Assembly (NCBI GenBank): GCA_001566295.1
Contig: KQ964247.1
Span: forward strand, 3,348,001-3,412,000
Direction of reading: 5' to 3'
Source: Microdochium bolleyi
Taxonomy: Eukaryota; Ascomycota; Sordariomycetes; Xylariales; Microdochiaceae
DNA: 64,000 nt
Below the pieces are notes generated by a model. It worked only from the letters and a program-made list of their open reading frames with translations, ran no database searches and had not been told where the DNA came from. Within the stretch, counting starts at the first letter, position 1. Each line of letters begins with the position of its first letter. Shown one piece after another: positions 46,883-58,615 of the stretch. A program made the position numbers and the translations under genes.

Positions 46883-48838
46883 ATGGACGCCGTCCTCCGC
46901 CAGTCCAAGGCCATGTGCCCCTTCCTCAAGCAGGCCTCACCCGCCACCCTCCGCGCCCTGTCGACCTCGACCCGTGCTCCGGCGGCCCAGCAGCCGGCCT
47001 CGCCCTGCGGCGGCGCCGTCTCCCGCCTCCAGCTGCTCGGCCAGCGATGCCCAGTCATGGGCAAGGCTCTCGCCATCCAGTCTTCCCGCCTCGGCAAGGC
47101 TGGCATGGCCGCCTCTGCCACCGTTGCTGGTCTCCGCCACTTCTCGGCGCTCTATAAGAGCGGCAAGGCCGGCATCCACACGAGCCGTGCTCACGATGCC
47201 CGTCCCGTCGAGGCTCCCATCTTTGCGCCCCGTGAGAATGGTACGCATTGCTCGCATCCCAAGACCTCAGGCTGCTTCGTGTGTGTTGCTGACTCTATTT
47301 CATGAACATCAGGCCACTTGACGCAGAAGGCTCCCACCGCTGCCCGCCCGTCCGCCTCCGCGCAGCAGGCCCAGAATGGCAGCAGCGGCAAGTTCGACTA
47401 CGAGACGTTCTACCAGAATGAGCTGGACAAAAAGCACAAGGACAAGTCGTACCGCTACTTCAACAACATCAACCGCCTCGCCAAGGAGTTCCCCCAGGCC
47501 CACGGCAGCAACAAGGAGGAGCGCGTGACGGTGTGGTGCTCCAACGACTACCTCGGCATGGGCCGCAACAAGGAGGTCCTGACGGCCATGCACGAGACGC
47601 TCGATGAGTACGGCTCTGGTGCTGGCGGCACCAGGAACATCTCGGGCCACAACAAGCACGCCGTCGAGCTCGAGGACACGCTCGCGAAGCTCCACGCCAA
47701 GGAGGCCGCACTTGTCTTCAGCTCGTGCTACGTCGCCAATGACGCCACCCTTGCGACTCTGGGCAGCAAGCTCCCCGACTGTGTCATCCTGTCCGACAGC
47801 CTGAACCACGCCTCCATGATCCAGGGCATCCGCCACTCGGGCACCAAGAAGGTCGTTTTCAAGCACAATGACCTTGCGGACCTCGAGGCCAAGCTCGCCG
47901 CCCTCCCCGTGCACGTGCCTAAGATCATCGCCTTCGAGTCTGTGTACAGCATGTGCGGCTCCATCGGTCCCATTGAGGAGATCTGCGACCTGGCCGACAA
48001 GTACGGTGCCCTTACCTTCCTCGACGAGGTCCATGCCGTCGGCATGTACGGCCCCAAGGGCGCCGGCGTGGCCGAGCACCTCGACTTCGTCGCGCACCAG
48101 CAGGGCAAGCCCGCAGGCACCATCATGGACCGCATCGACATCATCACCGGCACCCTCGGCAAGGCCTACGGCTGCGTGGGCGGCTACATCGCTGCGAGCA
48201 CCAAGCTCGTCGATATGATCCGCTCTCTCGCCCCGGGCTTCATCTTCACCACCTCGCTCCCGCCCGCCACCATGGCCGGTGCCCGCGCCGCCATCGAGTA
48301 CCAGATGTCCTACAAGGGCGACCGCCGCCTGCAGCAGCTGCACACCCGTGCGGTCAAGGAGGCGCTCGACAGCCGGGACATCCCGGTCATCCCGAACCCT
48401 TCGCACATCATCCCGATTCTCGTCGGTAACGCCGAGCTCGCCAAGCAGGCCTCGGACATGCTGCTGAGCGACTACCAGATCTACGTGCAGTCCATCAACT
48501 ACCCGACCGTCCCCGTGGGCCAGGAGCGGCTGCGCATCACCCCGACCCCGGGACACACGAAGCAATACCGCGACCAGCTCGTCCAGGCCGTCGACGAGAT
48601 CTGGACCAAGCTCGGGATCAAGCGCACCTCGGACTGGGCTGCCGAGGGCGGCTTCATCGGCGTCGGCCAGCATGACGCCCCCGCCGAGGAGCCTCTCTGG
48701 ACCAACGAGCAGCTCGGGCTCGACTCCAAGATCATCAAGGAGATCAAGGCTGCCAAGCCGGCCAACGGGTTCATGGAGACGCTGCTCGAGCGCGAGAGCG
48801 GTGCCGGCCAGGCCAGGACTGTCAGCGCGTCTGCTTAA
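46883..48838 (+). CDS. HEM1: 5-aminolevulinate synthase, mitochondrial (Hem1)
   Basis: This PLP enzyme condenses glycine and succinyl-CoA to 5-aminolevulinate, the first and rate-setting step of heme synthesis in the mitochondrial matrix. Exons are 46883-47240 and 47313-48838, giving 627 residues. The N-terminal ~150 residues form a long presequence, rich in Arg/Ser/Ala, with two Cys-Pro heme-regulatory motifs (AMCPFL and QRCPVM), as in other ALAS proteins where heme blocks import. The catalytic core begins at [20 protein letters not shown] and has [38 protein letters not shown]-like [12 protein letters not shown] and the PLP lysine in [12 protein letters not shown]. The C-terminal extension ([10 protein letters not shown] onward) is the fungal type. 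The GC-rich codon use produces a long open antisense frame. Confidence 0.97.
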
Positions 48839-49580
48839 GCCTTCTAGGTTGCAGACGGTGCGTGCGCCTTTTGTCTCGAGAGATGGCTCAGCAGACTCCT
48901 CCCACTCCCCGTGGCCATGTTTGTTTTTGAGTGTTGACATCTCACGCGCTGGAACTTCGTAATCCTCTTCCGAGGGTGAACGAGGTGGACTTATATATAC
49001 CATGTATTTTGGGGCACCTATATCTACACTCTCTCGTCACTTTCCGAGGAGAGGGTCTCTTTATATTTCGTAGTTCCGCGTGTTGGTAGCGGACCTTGAA
49101 CTTTCAAAGCGCAAGGTCTCAACCAGCTCGTGGAAAGGGGAGCAGCTGCCAGGGGATCTCGAGAGAAAGTGAGCAAGCCTTGCTTGCTTCTCTTCTCTCG
49201 CTCTTTCTCCTAGTGGCCAGGCTTTCCATCAATACAAATCCTCACCCCGGAGCTTGGCGGGCCCTAACCGGGTCTTGTTGTTGCTCCGATGGGTGTCTTT
49301 TACCCCGGTTTCACCGGAGTGCCCACAACAAACAAACTTTTCGTCTCTATGCTGTCAGTGAGAGTGCATGCGTGCTGTATATGTATATTTACAAATATGT
49401 GTGTGGGACTTAATCTCATCTCCGATTATGGGGATGCAATACCAGCCAAGCACCTGTGGTCTAGGTAACGAGACTTCGGACATTGTGGCTAGGACTGGGC
49501 TGCGCAGTATCGTGGCTAGAGTACCCTAGGGAAGCGATCAGGTATGTAGAGCCGATCTCGGTAAAGCCGGTTTGCTGAGT

Positions 49581-49600
49581 GCACGCGCGCGCGCGCGTGT
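49581..49600. repeat. Alternating CG tract
   Basis: About eight CG dinucleotides flanked by CA/TG form a purine-pyrimidine alternation, a sequence type able to adopt Z-DNA. No function is implied. Confidence 0.8.
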
Positions 49601-49937
49601 CTTTGTAGGGTCATAGTGCGTTTTGCAATAGACAAATGTCCGGAGAGGTCCCGGTGCGATGTCCTCGGAAAGAAACAAAACTGCGCATGCGGTTCGTTGG
49701 TATCTCTAGGGGATCTCGTTGGGATGTCATGCGGCTAAGATTTTATCAGAAGTCTTTTGAGCATCTTGGCACGTCTTGAAACACTCTTGACACTTCTTCA
49801 CACAGTACTTACATCCCGCGAGGTATCAATTTCCAGACAAGCGAAGAACGCACAGTGCCGGCGATCTACCTTAAGCTCCCACATCCCGTTGACACTCTTT
49901 TCCCCCATCCCCTAGCAGGATACCATCGCCAAAATTT

Positions 49938-49972
49938 GTATGTATGTATGTACGTATGTATGTGTGTGTGTA
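49938..49972. repeat. TATG/TG microsatellite
   Basis: Imperfect TATG tetranucleotides run into a short TG repeat. The tract lies between HEM1 and the 2EXR locus, outside any exon. Confidence 0.85.
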
Positions 49973-50225
49973 TTATGGCGGCGTGGACCCTCCTCCTCCT
50001 CCTGCGGTCACGGTCACGGGATGGGTTTTGTGCGCTTCCAAGGCGAGCGATCAGACAAGCTTCTACAAAGAAGCCCGTGTCTAAGTTTTCCCACACAAGT
50101 AAACGACCGACAAGACCGGAGCGCGCTCGTAATGATTGGGCGGACCTGGGAGTCGGGGGTTCTAGACCACGGACAGAGAACCGGGAGATTCTTGCCTTCA
50201 ACATGCTCGTCGACTTGTAGCGCGT

Positions 50226-50241
50226 CCCCCCCCCCCCCCCC
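50226..50241. repeat. Poly-C tract of about 16 bases
   Basis: The run lies just beyond the predicted stop of the minus-strand 2EXR locus, where it would be a G-run in that transcript's 3' UTR. Confidence 0.85.
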
Positions 50242-50280
50242 GGGCAATTCTATCGTCGGTTTCAATGTTCTCAGCACAAA

Positions 50281-50875
50281 TCAAATGACAGGCGGGCCGC
50301 AGTATGGGAACAAAAGTCTTAGCCATAGATGTGAAAGGTACATTCTGACATCGCAGGTGCCGTACGAGACTGTCCTTGAGATACAATTACGCGGGCCGTC
50401 TAGGTTGCATAGGGGGAGGGTGATTTGAAGCTCTCTAAGACGATGGAAGTTTTTAAGCTTGGACTTCAAGGAGTTAATAAAGCTCTTGTAGCTCCACTCG
50501 CAGTCGGTAGCAAACGGGATGCGGAGCCGCTGTATCAGAGGCGCCGTAGGCGTCTTGGAAAACAGGACGAGCGGCTGGGCCTGCCAGTCGGCCTCGCCCT
50601 CGGTGACCATGATGATCATGTCGATGTCGAAGTTGACCCACGCTTCCCTCGAAGGCCTTGACGTAGGGCGCAAGGGCGCGTGCGTCGCGGCAGGCGTGCA
50701 TGACGGCCGGCGTCGGGGTCGTCGACAGCCAGGCGGAGCCCACCTCGAGCTTTTGCGCGTCGACTACAACACGCCGTGGGTGCATGGCGGCAAAGGACCA
50801 GATATGTATCTGGATCTCGGGGGGCGGCTTCGGAAACAATGGGAATGTGTGGTTGGTGATGTGAGTGGACGCCAT
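50281..50875 (-). pseudogene. 2EXR-domain protein gene with a frameshift
   Basis: The 5' part (start at 50875) encodes the N-terminal 2EXR domain typical of expanded fungal families: FPLFPKPPPEIQIHIWSFA, then RRVVVD and PAVMHACRDARALA. After about 70 residues the frame drifts into unlike sequence (His/Arg-rich) and stops near 50474. The continuation of the domain, starting AWVNFDIDMII and running through LRELQITLP, is open in the +1 frame and stops at 50281. One indel near 50654-50663 would join the two halves. No intron can explain it, because the flanking sequence is conserved right up to the break and available GT/AG pairs are about 20 bases apart. It may be a true pseudogene, as is common in this lineage-variable family, or a base-call error. 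Function of 2EXR proteins is unknown. Confidence 0.65.
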
Positions 50876-53800
50876 AGCGCTGGACTGCAGCGCCTGTTCG
50901 TGAATGCGAGTTGTTTGGTCGGTGGACTACCGCCGAAGAAAGAGAGGAGATAGTGAGTGAGTGATAGAGGAGAGTGCGAGAGACAAGCTCGAGTTTTGGT
51001 CATCGGGTGTTGGTCGTTGGTCGTCGGACGTTGGTCCCTTGTACAAAGCGTAGTATCGCCATGCCGGGATCCTTGGCAGGGGTCCATTGAGCTTCTGGAC
51101 AAGCCGCCTGTGGAGTGTGGGGGATGGTCTAGATCACCTTGTTCCTTACAGGAGCATGGCATTGTCGTATTCTGGCGGCAATCACGCACGGAAACCCCTC
51201 GGTGGGCGTCGACTGCTCGGGCTGCTACGCTAGCCATCTTGTAGGTATTATTAGCTATCCGCCCCGTGGACCGCCAGATCAGCACCGGCGAGGCAGCTCT
51301 CGTCATCGGCGGCAAGAATGCTTTCGACATCTTACAAGCCCCGTCACTACGTCTGCCCTATTTTTCCACAACTACCATCAAACAACGACGACGACTTCGT
51401 TAACGACTGCACTATCGTGGCCAAGTCTACTTCGGCGGCTGCACGTCATGTGGCTCCTTTGATGTAGCAGCACAAGGTCGTCTCTGCGCATTGACCGGAT
51501 TAGGCCTGGCAACTCAACCTCAAGTGGAAGCAGAGCCTGTGACGGGTTCAAGGCTATGAAATAAGAGCAGGTCCATTTGGACTTATTATTCCGTCATATA
51601 GTATCCGAATAGCTCCAAGCTCGTGTGTTAATGTAGAGAATTTATAAAATTTGCCCGTGCTGTCCCCGGGATCAAAGTCACCTTGTTCGAGCCACCGGGC
51701 TCGTGGTAGTCTTGGTGGTACAAAATTGTTATCTCACCTCATCATCTCTAACCCTTGCCACCGTTGCAGTTCCCTCAGGCATAGTGAACAGGTTGATCTT
51801 TGAGGCCAGATGAAAGACGGAGTTTCTCGTGGTCTTGTTTTTGTGTGGAAAATAAAGCTTCGAGTCGGAAACGTGGTATGCGAGCAGCGGCGGAGTTTAT
51901 CAAAGTCAAGCTGTTTCGAGCAGTGCAAATATCTTCCCCCGATAGTTCTTCTAATGACTATATCCACGTTAAAGTTTTTGCAGGCATGCCGGGCTTACCC
52001 ACCCCAAAGCCTTTGAGGTGATGAGGTGACGATGTTGTAGGGACACGGCGCGTACGCCCTCGTATCGCGAACACGAATGCATTTGCAGCCGGTGGTGGGG
52101 CGGAGGTGAGCCAGTGACTACGACACTCTCACTTTTCCCGCACACTTCGTAGATCAAGACTTCATAGCGCGCAGAGTCTTCATTCAAAAGCGCATCTCGG
52201 GCGGTAAACATAGGAAAAGGAGGGAGATGCCGTGTTTTCATCCATATCGCCAGCTATGGCGGTGCACAGGGTTGGCGTCTGGCAGGCTGGGACTGCATCA
52301 AGAGGCAGAGAGTCATGCAGTATTGCTCGATTACGTCGGGATCATGGTTCTGGACATGGGCTGGTCCCAAAACTACGAAGGACAAGGTCGGACGAGAATG
52401 GTAACAGTATTCTGGCCTACTACGCTCAACATCATTGCCTCGGCGGCGGGATCTCACCGCCACCACCACCATCAACCAAGCAGCGACCTCGAGGACGATG
52501 CAGCAACGCCGCTTTATCCTGTAATCATCAGAGCTTTCTCTGGACACACGCTTGCCAAGTGTCGGTATGTCTCGAATGCGGTTTATGCGTCGGACACTTC
52601 CCGAGCAAACGTGACTGCACAAAGCAAAGGAACGTGGCTTGGGACGGCGAGCCCATGGTGCAGGTTCTTCGGGTAATTTACCGTAGGGAAGAACAACGAG
52701 TCATTGTGCCAAAGTGCACCGCTGCAGGAAGTCCATGTTCAGTGGATGGCAGACCGCCGCGCATCATGATCGCGCGGCTGATGTAGTATGTATGTAATGT
52801 CGTGTCATGTCATGTTGCTCGAGTGCGAAAGCCTCATGAGTGATGGTCTCGTTCGTTTCCAGGGATGCACCGGGAGTGTGAGCGGCGCAGCACCAAGGGC
52901 AAACCTAGTCGTGACTGGGTTTTTCTCCATGGACGCGCTCGTGACCCAAGACTTCGGCTCCTTCCGCAAATGCAATCTAGAAAGCCACGCACGAGAGCGC
53001 AGCTGCGCACGAAGATATGACGTATCAGATGTCAATTCCAGTGCTGCGGCGAGCATTGGGGCCCAGATGCTGCGTGTTTGGCGCTCAGAGAGAGAGAAAG
53101 CGCGATGAGAGAGAGTCTTTAGCGTCGAGACATGGACATCGTATGATGGAAGTTGCCGTGACAGGGATGGGAGGGTCAGCCGGTGGGGATTATAAGGGCT
53201 TTGCTCTGGGCGTGGAGTCTGCCGGTGCTGCAGCGATGGCGCTGGGGAATCGACGATGGCTGTAGTGGAGGTCGCTGCTCGAGCAAAGCCCGGTGATCGA
53301 GATTGTTCTGCGTGGGGATGCACACCCCAAGAGGACAAGAGGAGTTACCTTTTACATGACACAGAGCCCCTCTTGCCCCTGTGGCTGCCGCGTGTCCAAC
53401 GGTCTCTGACGGCTTGTGCCAAGCTGGCCCGTGAGGGCGGCGGATGGGGAATAAACTCGCAGCCAAGTGGGCGGTGGATCGCGAGTCGCGAGACGGGGCG
53501 TCGCTGCTAGGCAGGTGCCCGAGGACGGCGAGCACGAGCAGAAGTCAGAGTCAGGCCATGGCGGCACGCGGCAGTCTCGTTGGTGATCGCCGCTGCGTTT
53601 TCCTCAGGATGCGTCTTTGGGACACGGTGAGGCCCGGGGTCTGCGACGGCCTGGCGCGTGCCTGCTCGCCTGGGACCCCGTGATGTTCGCATCCGAGGCA
53701 CCCGGCCGAGCTCGAGTCGTGCTGAGATCTTGTACTGTGCTGTGCTGTGCCTTGTGCCCGTACCTCTGTACCCACGGTCGACTGGGAGGAGTCAGGACCC

Positions 53801-54931
53801 CTGGACCCGGGCCAGCGGGCTGCTCGGCGCGACGGCATCGTGTAGCCCAACGGCGTCGGTGTCGGCAGCAGGAACCAGTTCCGCCGCCCACGCAGCGCCG
53901 TTGCAGACGAGGCAGACGAGAACCCACCTTGTCCGCGGCTGTGAGGGCGCGACCCAGACACACCCGACCCAAGCGGCTAGCCTGTCGCAGGCGCGGTGGG
54001 GGGGACACGCTTGGGCTGCTGGATTCGGTATATGTGAGGGTCGGAACTGGAAACTCTCTCGACCCTCGGGAGCGCCTCAATGGCTCGAATGGGGCCAACT
54101 GGCCCGTCCTATCAGCCCGTCCCGACGGGTGGTAACAGAGGAAGCCCTGGAGAAGGGACGAGAGAAGCGACAAGGGCCGCTGCGACTGGCAGCTGCAGGG
54201 GGTGCCCGGCCACTACTCGGCAGACGCCGATCGCTACGTCACTGCTACGACAGTCCCCCGGCAGCCACCACCTCCAGCCACCACCAGCCAACAGCGCCAG
54301 TGGCCAGCACCCCAGGGTCTCCCCTCCCTTTGCACGTCTGCTCCAGCCAGCAGCCGCTGCCCGCGGAGTTTGGTAGAGGCGAGGCTCGGGGGGCTCTTCT
54401 AATAGAGTTTGGCCGCCGCCGAAACACAGCCAGCAGACGAGGAACGGGTGGGCCGTGGCCCTGCTCATGATCTCCATGGGCCCCGTTGCAGCCAGAATAG
54501 GATGCCGGTCCCCTGTCGCCGCGAACGGTGGGAATCGTTTAGCACGCTGCTCCCAATTCCCAAAGACAGAGCCACAGACGAGGCAGAGACAGGCGAGGAC
54601 AGGCAAGCCGCCAGTGGTGTGTCACAGCTGACGATGGCCTGCCGATGGGCAGCCACTACTGTCCCATCGCAATCAGCTCAGTCTCCAATGCTCCATCAGG
54701 GCCCCCTCTTTCCCACACGCCAAGCTCCAGTATTGGGCAGCCTACGGCTTCCCTTCCGTCCATCATCCATCCCCTAAAAGACGGCCAACCCTTCCCTGCC
54801 ATCTTCTCGAACGTGATTGTCAAATTCCTTTGGGCCACAGCACTCGGCACAATGTCAGCCGTCCTCCCATAGCACGGCACGATCCACCTCCACCCCGTCT
54901 GTCGTCGTACCGCGACTCCAAAACCACCATC
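50876..54931. other. Long intergenic region before the response-regulator gene
   Basis: This is the longest gene-poor stretch. An imperfect GTTGGTC(G) repeat lies at 51009-51036 and an AT-rich patch at about 51570-51750. From 53400 on it is very GC-rich with several overlapping 70-270-codon frames on both strands, none with a domain. The pyrimidine-rich last 300 bases before 54932 may be part of a long leader, as seen for fungal signalling genes. No transposon, tRNA or snoRNA was recognised. Confidence 0.5.
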
Positions 54932-56477
54932 ATGGCTTCAGCAGACCAAGTCTACGCGCCCACCCACAGCGGCTGCCCCAGCCACCAGTCCTCCATCCCC
55001 GACATACGCAGCCGGATAAACAACTATCACGCTCTTGTCGATGCCACCGCCGCGAAACCCCAGGCCGATGACAGCGCCGAGTACTACTCTTTCCCCAGGA
55101 CCAGGACCACACCCTTGAACCCGCCCTCGCTATCGTTTCCGTCACTCTTGGCAGCTACCACGACCACCCCTGCGAGACCGTCGGTCAGAGCACTCGAGGC
55201 GGCCGCTTCCTTGTCAGCGTTACTCTCCAACCCCAAACAGCCACACGAGAAATGGCAAGAGCACCACGAGCGGATCATTGAGGCCATTCTGCCTCCCAAG
55301 GGCTTCGACTCAGTTACTGTCCAGCTGCCGCCTAGAACACTGTCTCTGGATACAGCTCAGAACCCGACCTCACCGCGGCCGGCGTCGAGGAGGCCGCCCG
55401 TGCCCAAAGTCAGAGGCAGTGCGTCCCGTCGATCCTCCACGCTGGAGGGATACACACCCTTGACTGAGAGTGCCCTGGCTGCGTGGAATGCGACCTCCAG
55501 CGGCGGTGTAGGCGGGGCCATCAATGAAGAGAACCCAGCCACTGGCTCGCCTAGTCGTAGGCGACGAACCTCCAAGCCGGCCGATGAGAAGGTAGTTCAA
55601 GCAGCAACAGCTGCTGCCGCCATTGCCGCAGGGAACACCGCTGGTACTACGGGGGCTATCGCCTCTGCTGCTGCGGCCGCAGCTGCGCTATGCCAGGAGG
55701 AGCAAGAGCTGTCTCGGCGAGAGGCAACGAGCGCGTTTACCCTGTTGTGTGTTGATGATGATGTGGTCAGTTGCAAGGTATGCTCGACTGAGCCGTTCCC
55801 CAACTTCCTCACAAGTTGACCGAGCTGACCGGTACCTTGTATGATAGATTATGTCAAAAATCTGCGAGAAATGGGGTCAACCCTACGAGACCGTCACCAG
55901 CGGCGCCAAGGCTCTTGAGTTGTACAAAACGGCACCTGAAAAATACAGGTGTATTCTGATGGGTAAGCCCCTGACCACAAGGCTGTCAATGTAGTGACAT
56001 TTGCGCTTCAACTTACTGACTAGTCATTGGGCAGACATCGTGATGCCAGGTCAAGACGGCTTCGAGACTACCAAGCTGATTCGGCAGTTCGAAGAATCCT
56101 CCTGGACAAATGAGGAGGACCCGAAGGTGCTGGCAGCGAACAACGGAAACAAGACAGCTGTAGAAGGCCAGCAGCCAGAGAAACCAAACACCCCTGTCCG
56201 TCGCGCAGTCATCATTGGCATGGCCGTGCGTTCTACACCTCCGCCACCGATGGAAGTCATCAAGGAAGGAGGCTTCGACCTGGTTGTGGAAAAGCCTCTG
56301 CATCTACGCCTCCTCAGCGAGCTGCTCTTCAGCGGGCCCGAGACCAACGCTGTGGCAGTATACGGTGCTGTCGACCCGGAGAGTCTCAGACAGGCAGGCT
56401 ATCCACTACGCATGCGGCCACTGAGAGGACAACGCCGGCCACCGTTGGATAATGTTTTTGGGTCGTCTTTTGGGTGA
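54932..56477 (+). CDS. Stand-alone response-regulator receiver-domain protein
   Basis: Exons are 54932-55777, 55848-55962 and 56035-56477, giving 467 residues. The first 270 residues are low complexity (Pro/Ser/Thr-rich, then an Ala run) with no histidine-kinase or DNA-binding domain. A CheY-like receiver domain follows: acidic pair in CVDDD (residues 275-277), phospho-acceptor D321 in ILMDIVMPGQDG, created across intron 2, and the conserved lysine K407 in VVEKPLH. Between D321 and the fourth strand there is a ~34-residue Asn/Gly/Glu-rich insertion, and the usual switch Thr after that strand is Ala (IIGMAV). Ssk1, Skn7 and Rim15 are the known fungal response regulators; this one lacks the HSF-type and kinase domains and does not obviously match Ssk1. 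A role in two-component phosphorelay is inferred. Confidence 0.82.
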
Positions 56478-56955
56478 AGTAGACCGACCGAGAAGTCAGT
56501 CTGATTATCAAATGAAGGAATTATGATGGCGTTTGGCTAGCATGGAAGACGTCAAGGAAGGCGCTCTGACGGCGTTAGTATCGATTATTTTTCGAAGTTT
56601 ACTCTACATCAGGCATGGGCACGACGGAGTTTTTGATTAAGGACAGGACATAGGCGGGCTTTGATTTTCAGAGCCGGCGAGTAGATAGCATAACACGCTT
56701 TCGAGGATCACATCATAACATCGTACGAGTTTCAGCATTGGTGCCTTTGCATGTGTGTGTTATGAAAGGAGGGGGAGGGGCGAGGCCGAAGTTCATTGGA
56801 AATTGCTTCTTCTCATTACATCTATACAGGCCCAAGAACACAAAACCATGACGTATGCAGCGTTCGATCGAGAAGGGGGTGGTCCATCTGACGACACGCT
56901 CGCCCCGCTGCATTATATTGCCAGCGAGCGAGCGCCGGTCTCTCTCCCACACAAG
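56478..56955. other. Convergent 3' flanks of the response-regulator and kappa-GST genes
   Basis: The spacer is AT-rich relative to coding sequence and has no frame of note. It should contain both terminators. Confidence 0.5.
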
Positions 56956-57207
56956 TTAGAGCTTCGACTTGGCCGGGTCGGTGCCCTGCAGGGCGAGCTT
57001 GGTGTACGGCAAGCCGAGGATGTCGAAGATGACATGCCACCTGTTTGTTTGTTTTCTCTCATGTCAGCCTCGCGTGTTTCACTGTTTGGTTGTTTTGATG
57101 ACGGCTTCGAGCCCGTCTTCTTCCTTTGCCTTTTTTCTGTCCCTCTGTAAGGGGAGATTACACCAAAGACGTGGAAAAAAGTTGACCGCGAGGGAGAAGG
57201 GCAAGAT

Positions 57208-57248
<41 letters not shown>

Positions 57249-58615
57249 AAAAGAAAAAAAAAACATACCGATCGCTGCCAAACACAGGCTCCCCAGAAAC
57301 AGCAGCAGTACCATCGGAGGACGCAGCCGGAGTCACCCAGAACCACGGCGCGCCGAACGCGCCGCGGCCCAGCGCCTCCTCGGTGCGCTTCTTGAGGAGG
57401 GCCTTGTACTCGCCCGACTCTGCGGCGGCGGAGATCTGGGCGATCTGCTCGGCGGTGAAGAGCTTCTTCTCGCCATCGCCAGTGGGGGCAGGAATGTCAG
57501 CCAGCGCGGCCGCGACCTTGTCGGGCGTCGTCAGATCCCGCCTCGCCTGGTCCTCCTCCGGGTCCCGCGCGGCGGCGTCGACGGTCCAGAACTTGGCGAA
57601 GAGCCCCAGCATCGCGGCGCGGTAGACCTCCCGGGGGAACGTCCGGGAGATGTAGCTCAGCGCGCGGTTCGCGGCCATCGTCCGCGCCGCCTTGAACAGG
57701 TCCTTGGGCCCTTGCGTGCGCACGGGGTCGAGGCCGGCGAGCAGATTGGCGCGCCGCGTGTCGTGCGCGGTGAGGTACTTTGCCTTGGCGGGGACTACCC
57801 AGGGGGGTTTGTTCCCTGTACATTCATCATGCGTGAGTATAACGGGGGAAGGGACAAGTAGAGGCGGAGAGAAGGAAAGGGGCGCACCTGAGCCGGCATT
57901 AATGCCGCCGATGAGCACGGGGTATACACTGGAGAGAAAGAAGAAGAAGCAGACATGTCAGCTCAGTCGATCCACAATGTTTGTCTGTCAGAGTGTACCG
58001 CATGTATATGGCGAGTTTGAGTCAATGGGGACAGAGACGGGACTTGTGACGACGTTTGTTTTCGTTTCTCGGCCATGAACGGGCCTCGCAACACATCTGG
58101 TCCTTTCCTCCTATCGCGCCCGCATAGATGGGGACGCCCGGCTGGCAAAGGAGATAATATGTGAATGGAAAGGAACATACTCGACCTCGACGCCATGCTG
58201 CCTGAGCGTGTCCTCGATCGAGGCGAGCTGCACGAAGGCAATGTAGCTGAAGAACGATGCTGTTGTGGCGCCAAGACGGTAGTTTTTCGTGTCAGCACGT
58301 GTCTTCTCTCTCCCACCAAGAGAAAGGAGAAATAAGAATGGACGAGCGAGTATTCAAGGAAAAGGGGCCTGTCCATGGCCGTGACCACTACCTCGTATAC
58401 TGGAGGAGGGCGACGAGGCCAGTTAGGTCTAACCCCGTGGATGAGTAGAAGGTGTTTATTGCTGCTGGTGCCGTTCCAGACGTGGACTATTGTGCAGAAG
58501 GCGTCCCAGGCGATATATACAGACATGTAGAAGACAGAATAGTTCACGTACCAACGTCGACGTAGCACTCGATGCGCCCGCCCTTGGCTTTGCTTGCTGC
58601 TGCTGCTGCTGCCAT
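56956..58615 (-). CDS. Kappa-class glutathione S-transferase / DsbA-like oxidoreductase
   Basis: This is a thioredoxin-fold enzyme of the GST-kappa / 2-hydroxychromene-2-carboxylate isomerase family. Exons on the minus strand are 58615-58552, 58259-58181, 57928-57888, 57815-57269 and 57040-56956, giving 271 residues. The start MAAAAAASKAKGGRIECYVDV leads into ASFFSYIAFVQL, where the Ser of the (S/F)FSY motif is the usual glutathione-activating residue. Then YPVLIGGINAGSG, NKPPWVVPAKAKYL and the conserved C-terminal GAFGAPWFWV and GEPVFGSDR-WHVIFDILG follow, the last joined across an intron holding a CTTT repeat. In the family, members are mitochondrial or peroxisomal and detoxify electrophiles; some are isomerases in aromatic degradation. 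No clear targeting signal except the final SKL residues (C-terminal KSKL), which match a peroxisomal PTS1. Confidence 0.88.
57210..57263. repeat. (GAAA)n repeat with A-run in a kappa-GST intron
   Basis: About ten GAAA units and a short A-run occupy the 5' part of the last intron of the kappa-GST gene; on the coding strand this is a CTTT repeat placed right after the donor site. Confidence 0.9.

Larger units (their letters stand above)
48839..50280. other. Convergent 3' flanks of HEM1 and the 2EXR gene
   Basis: TATATATA near 48994 lies in the HEM1 3' flank. A GC alternating tract (49581-49600), a TATG/TG repeat (49938-49972) and a C16 run (50226-50241) follow. Sequence between is AT-richer than genes. 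The 121-codon frame at 49855-50220 spans the repeat and is not convincing. Confidence 0.55.

Noticed and set aside
47309..49003. 564-codon open frame antisense to HEM1
   Set aside because: It mirrors the codon-biased HEM1 exon, is rich in Val/Leu/Gly/Glu/Asp and has no domain. Such frames arise where codons ending in C avoid antisense stops.
53603..54470. Frames of 170-270 codons on both strands
   Set aside because: They overlap one another, are Arg/Pro/Ser-rich from GC-rich DNA and have no motif; more likely promoter or leader sequence.
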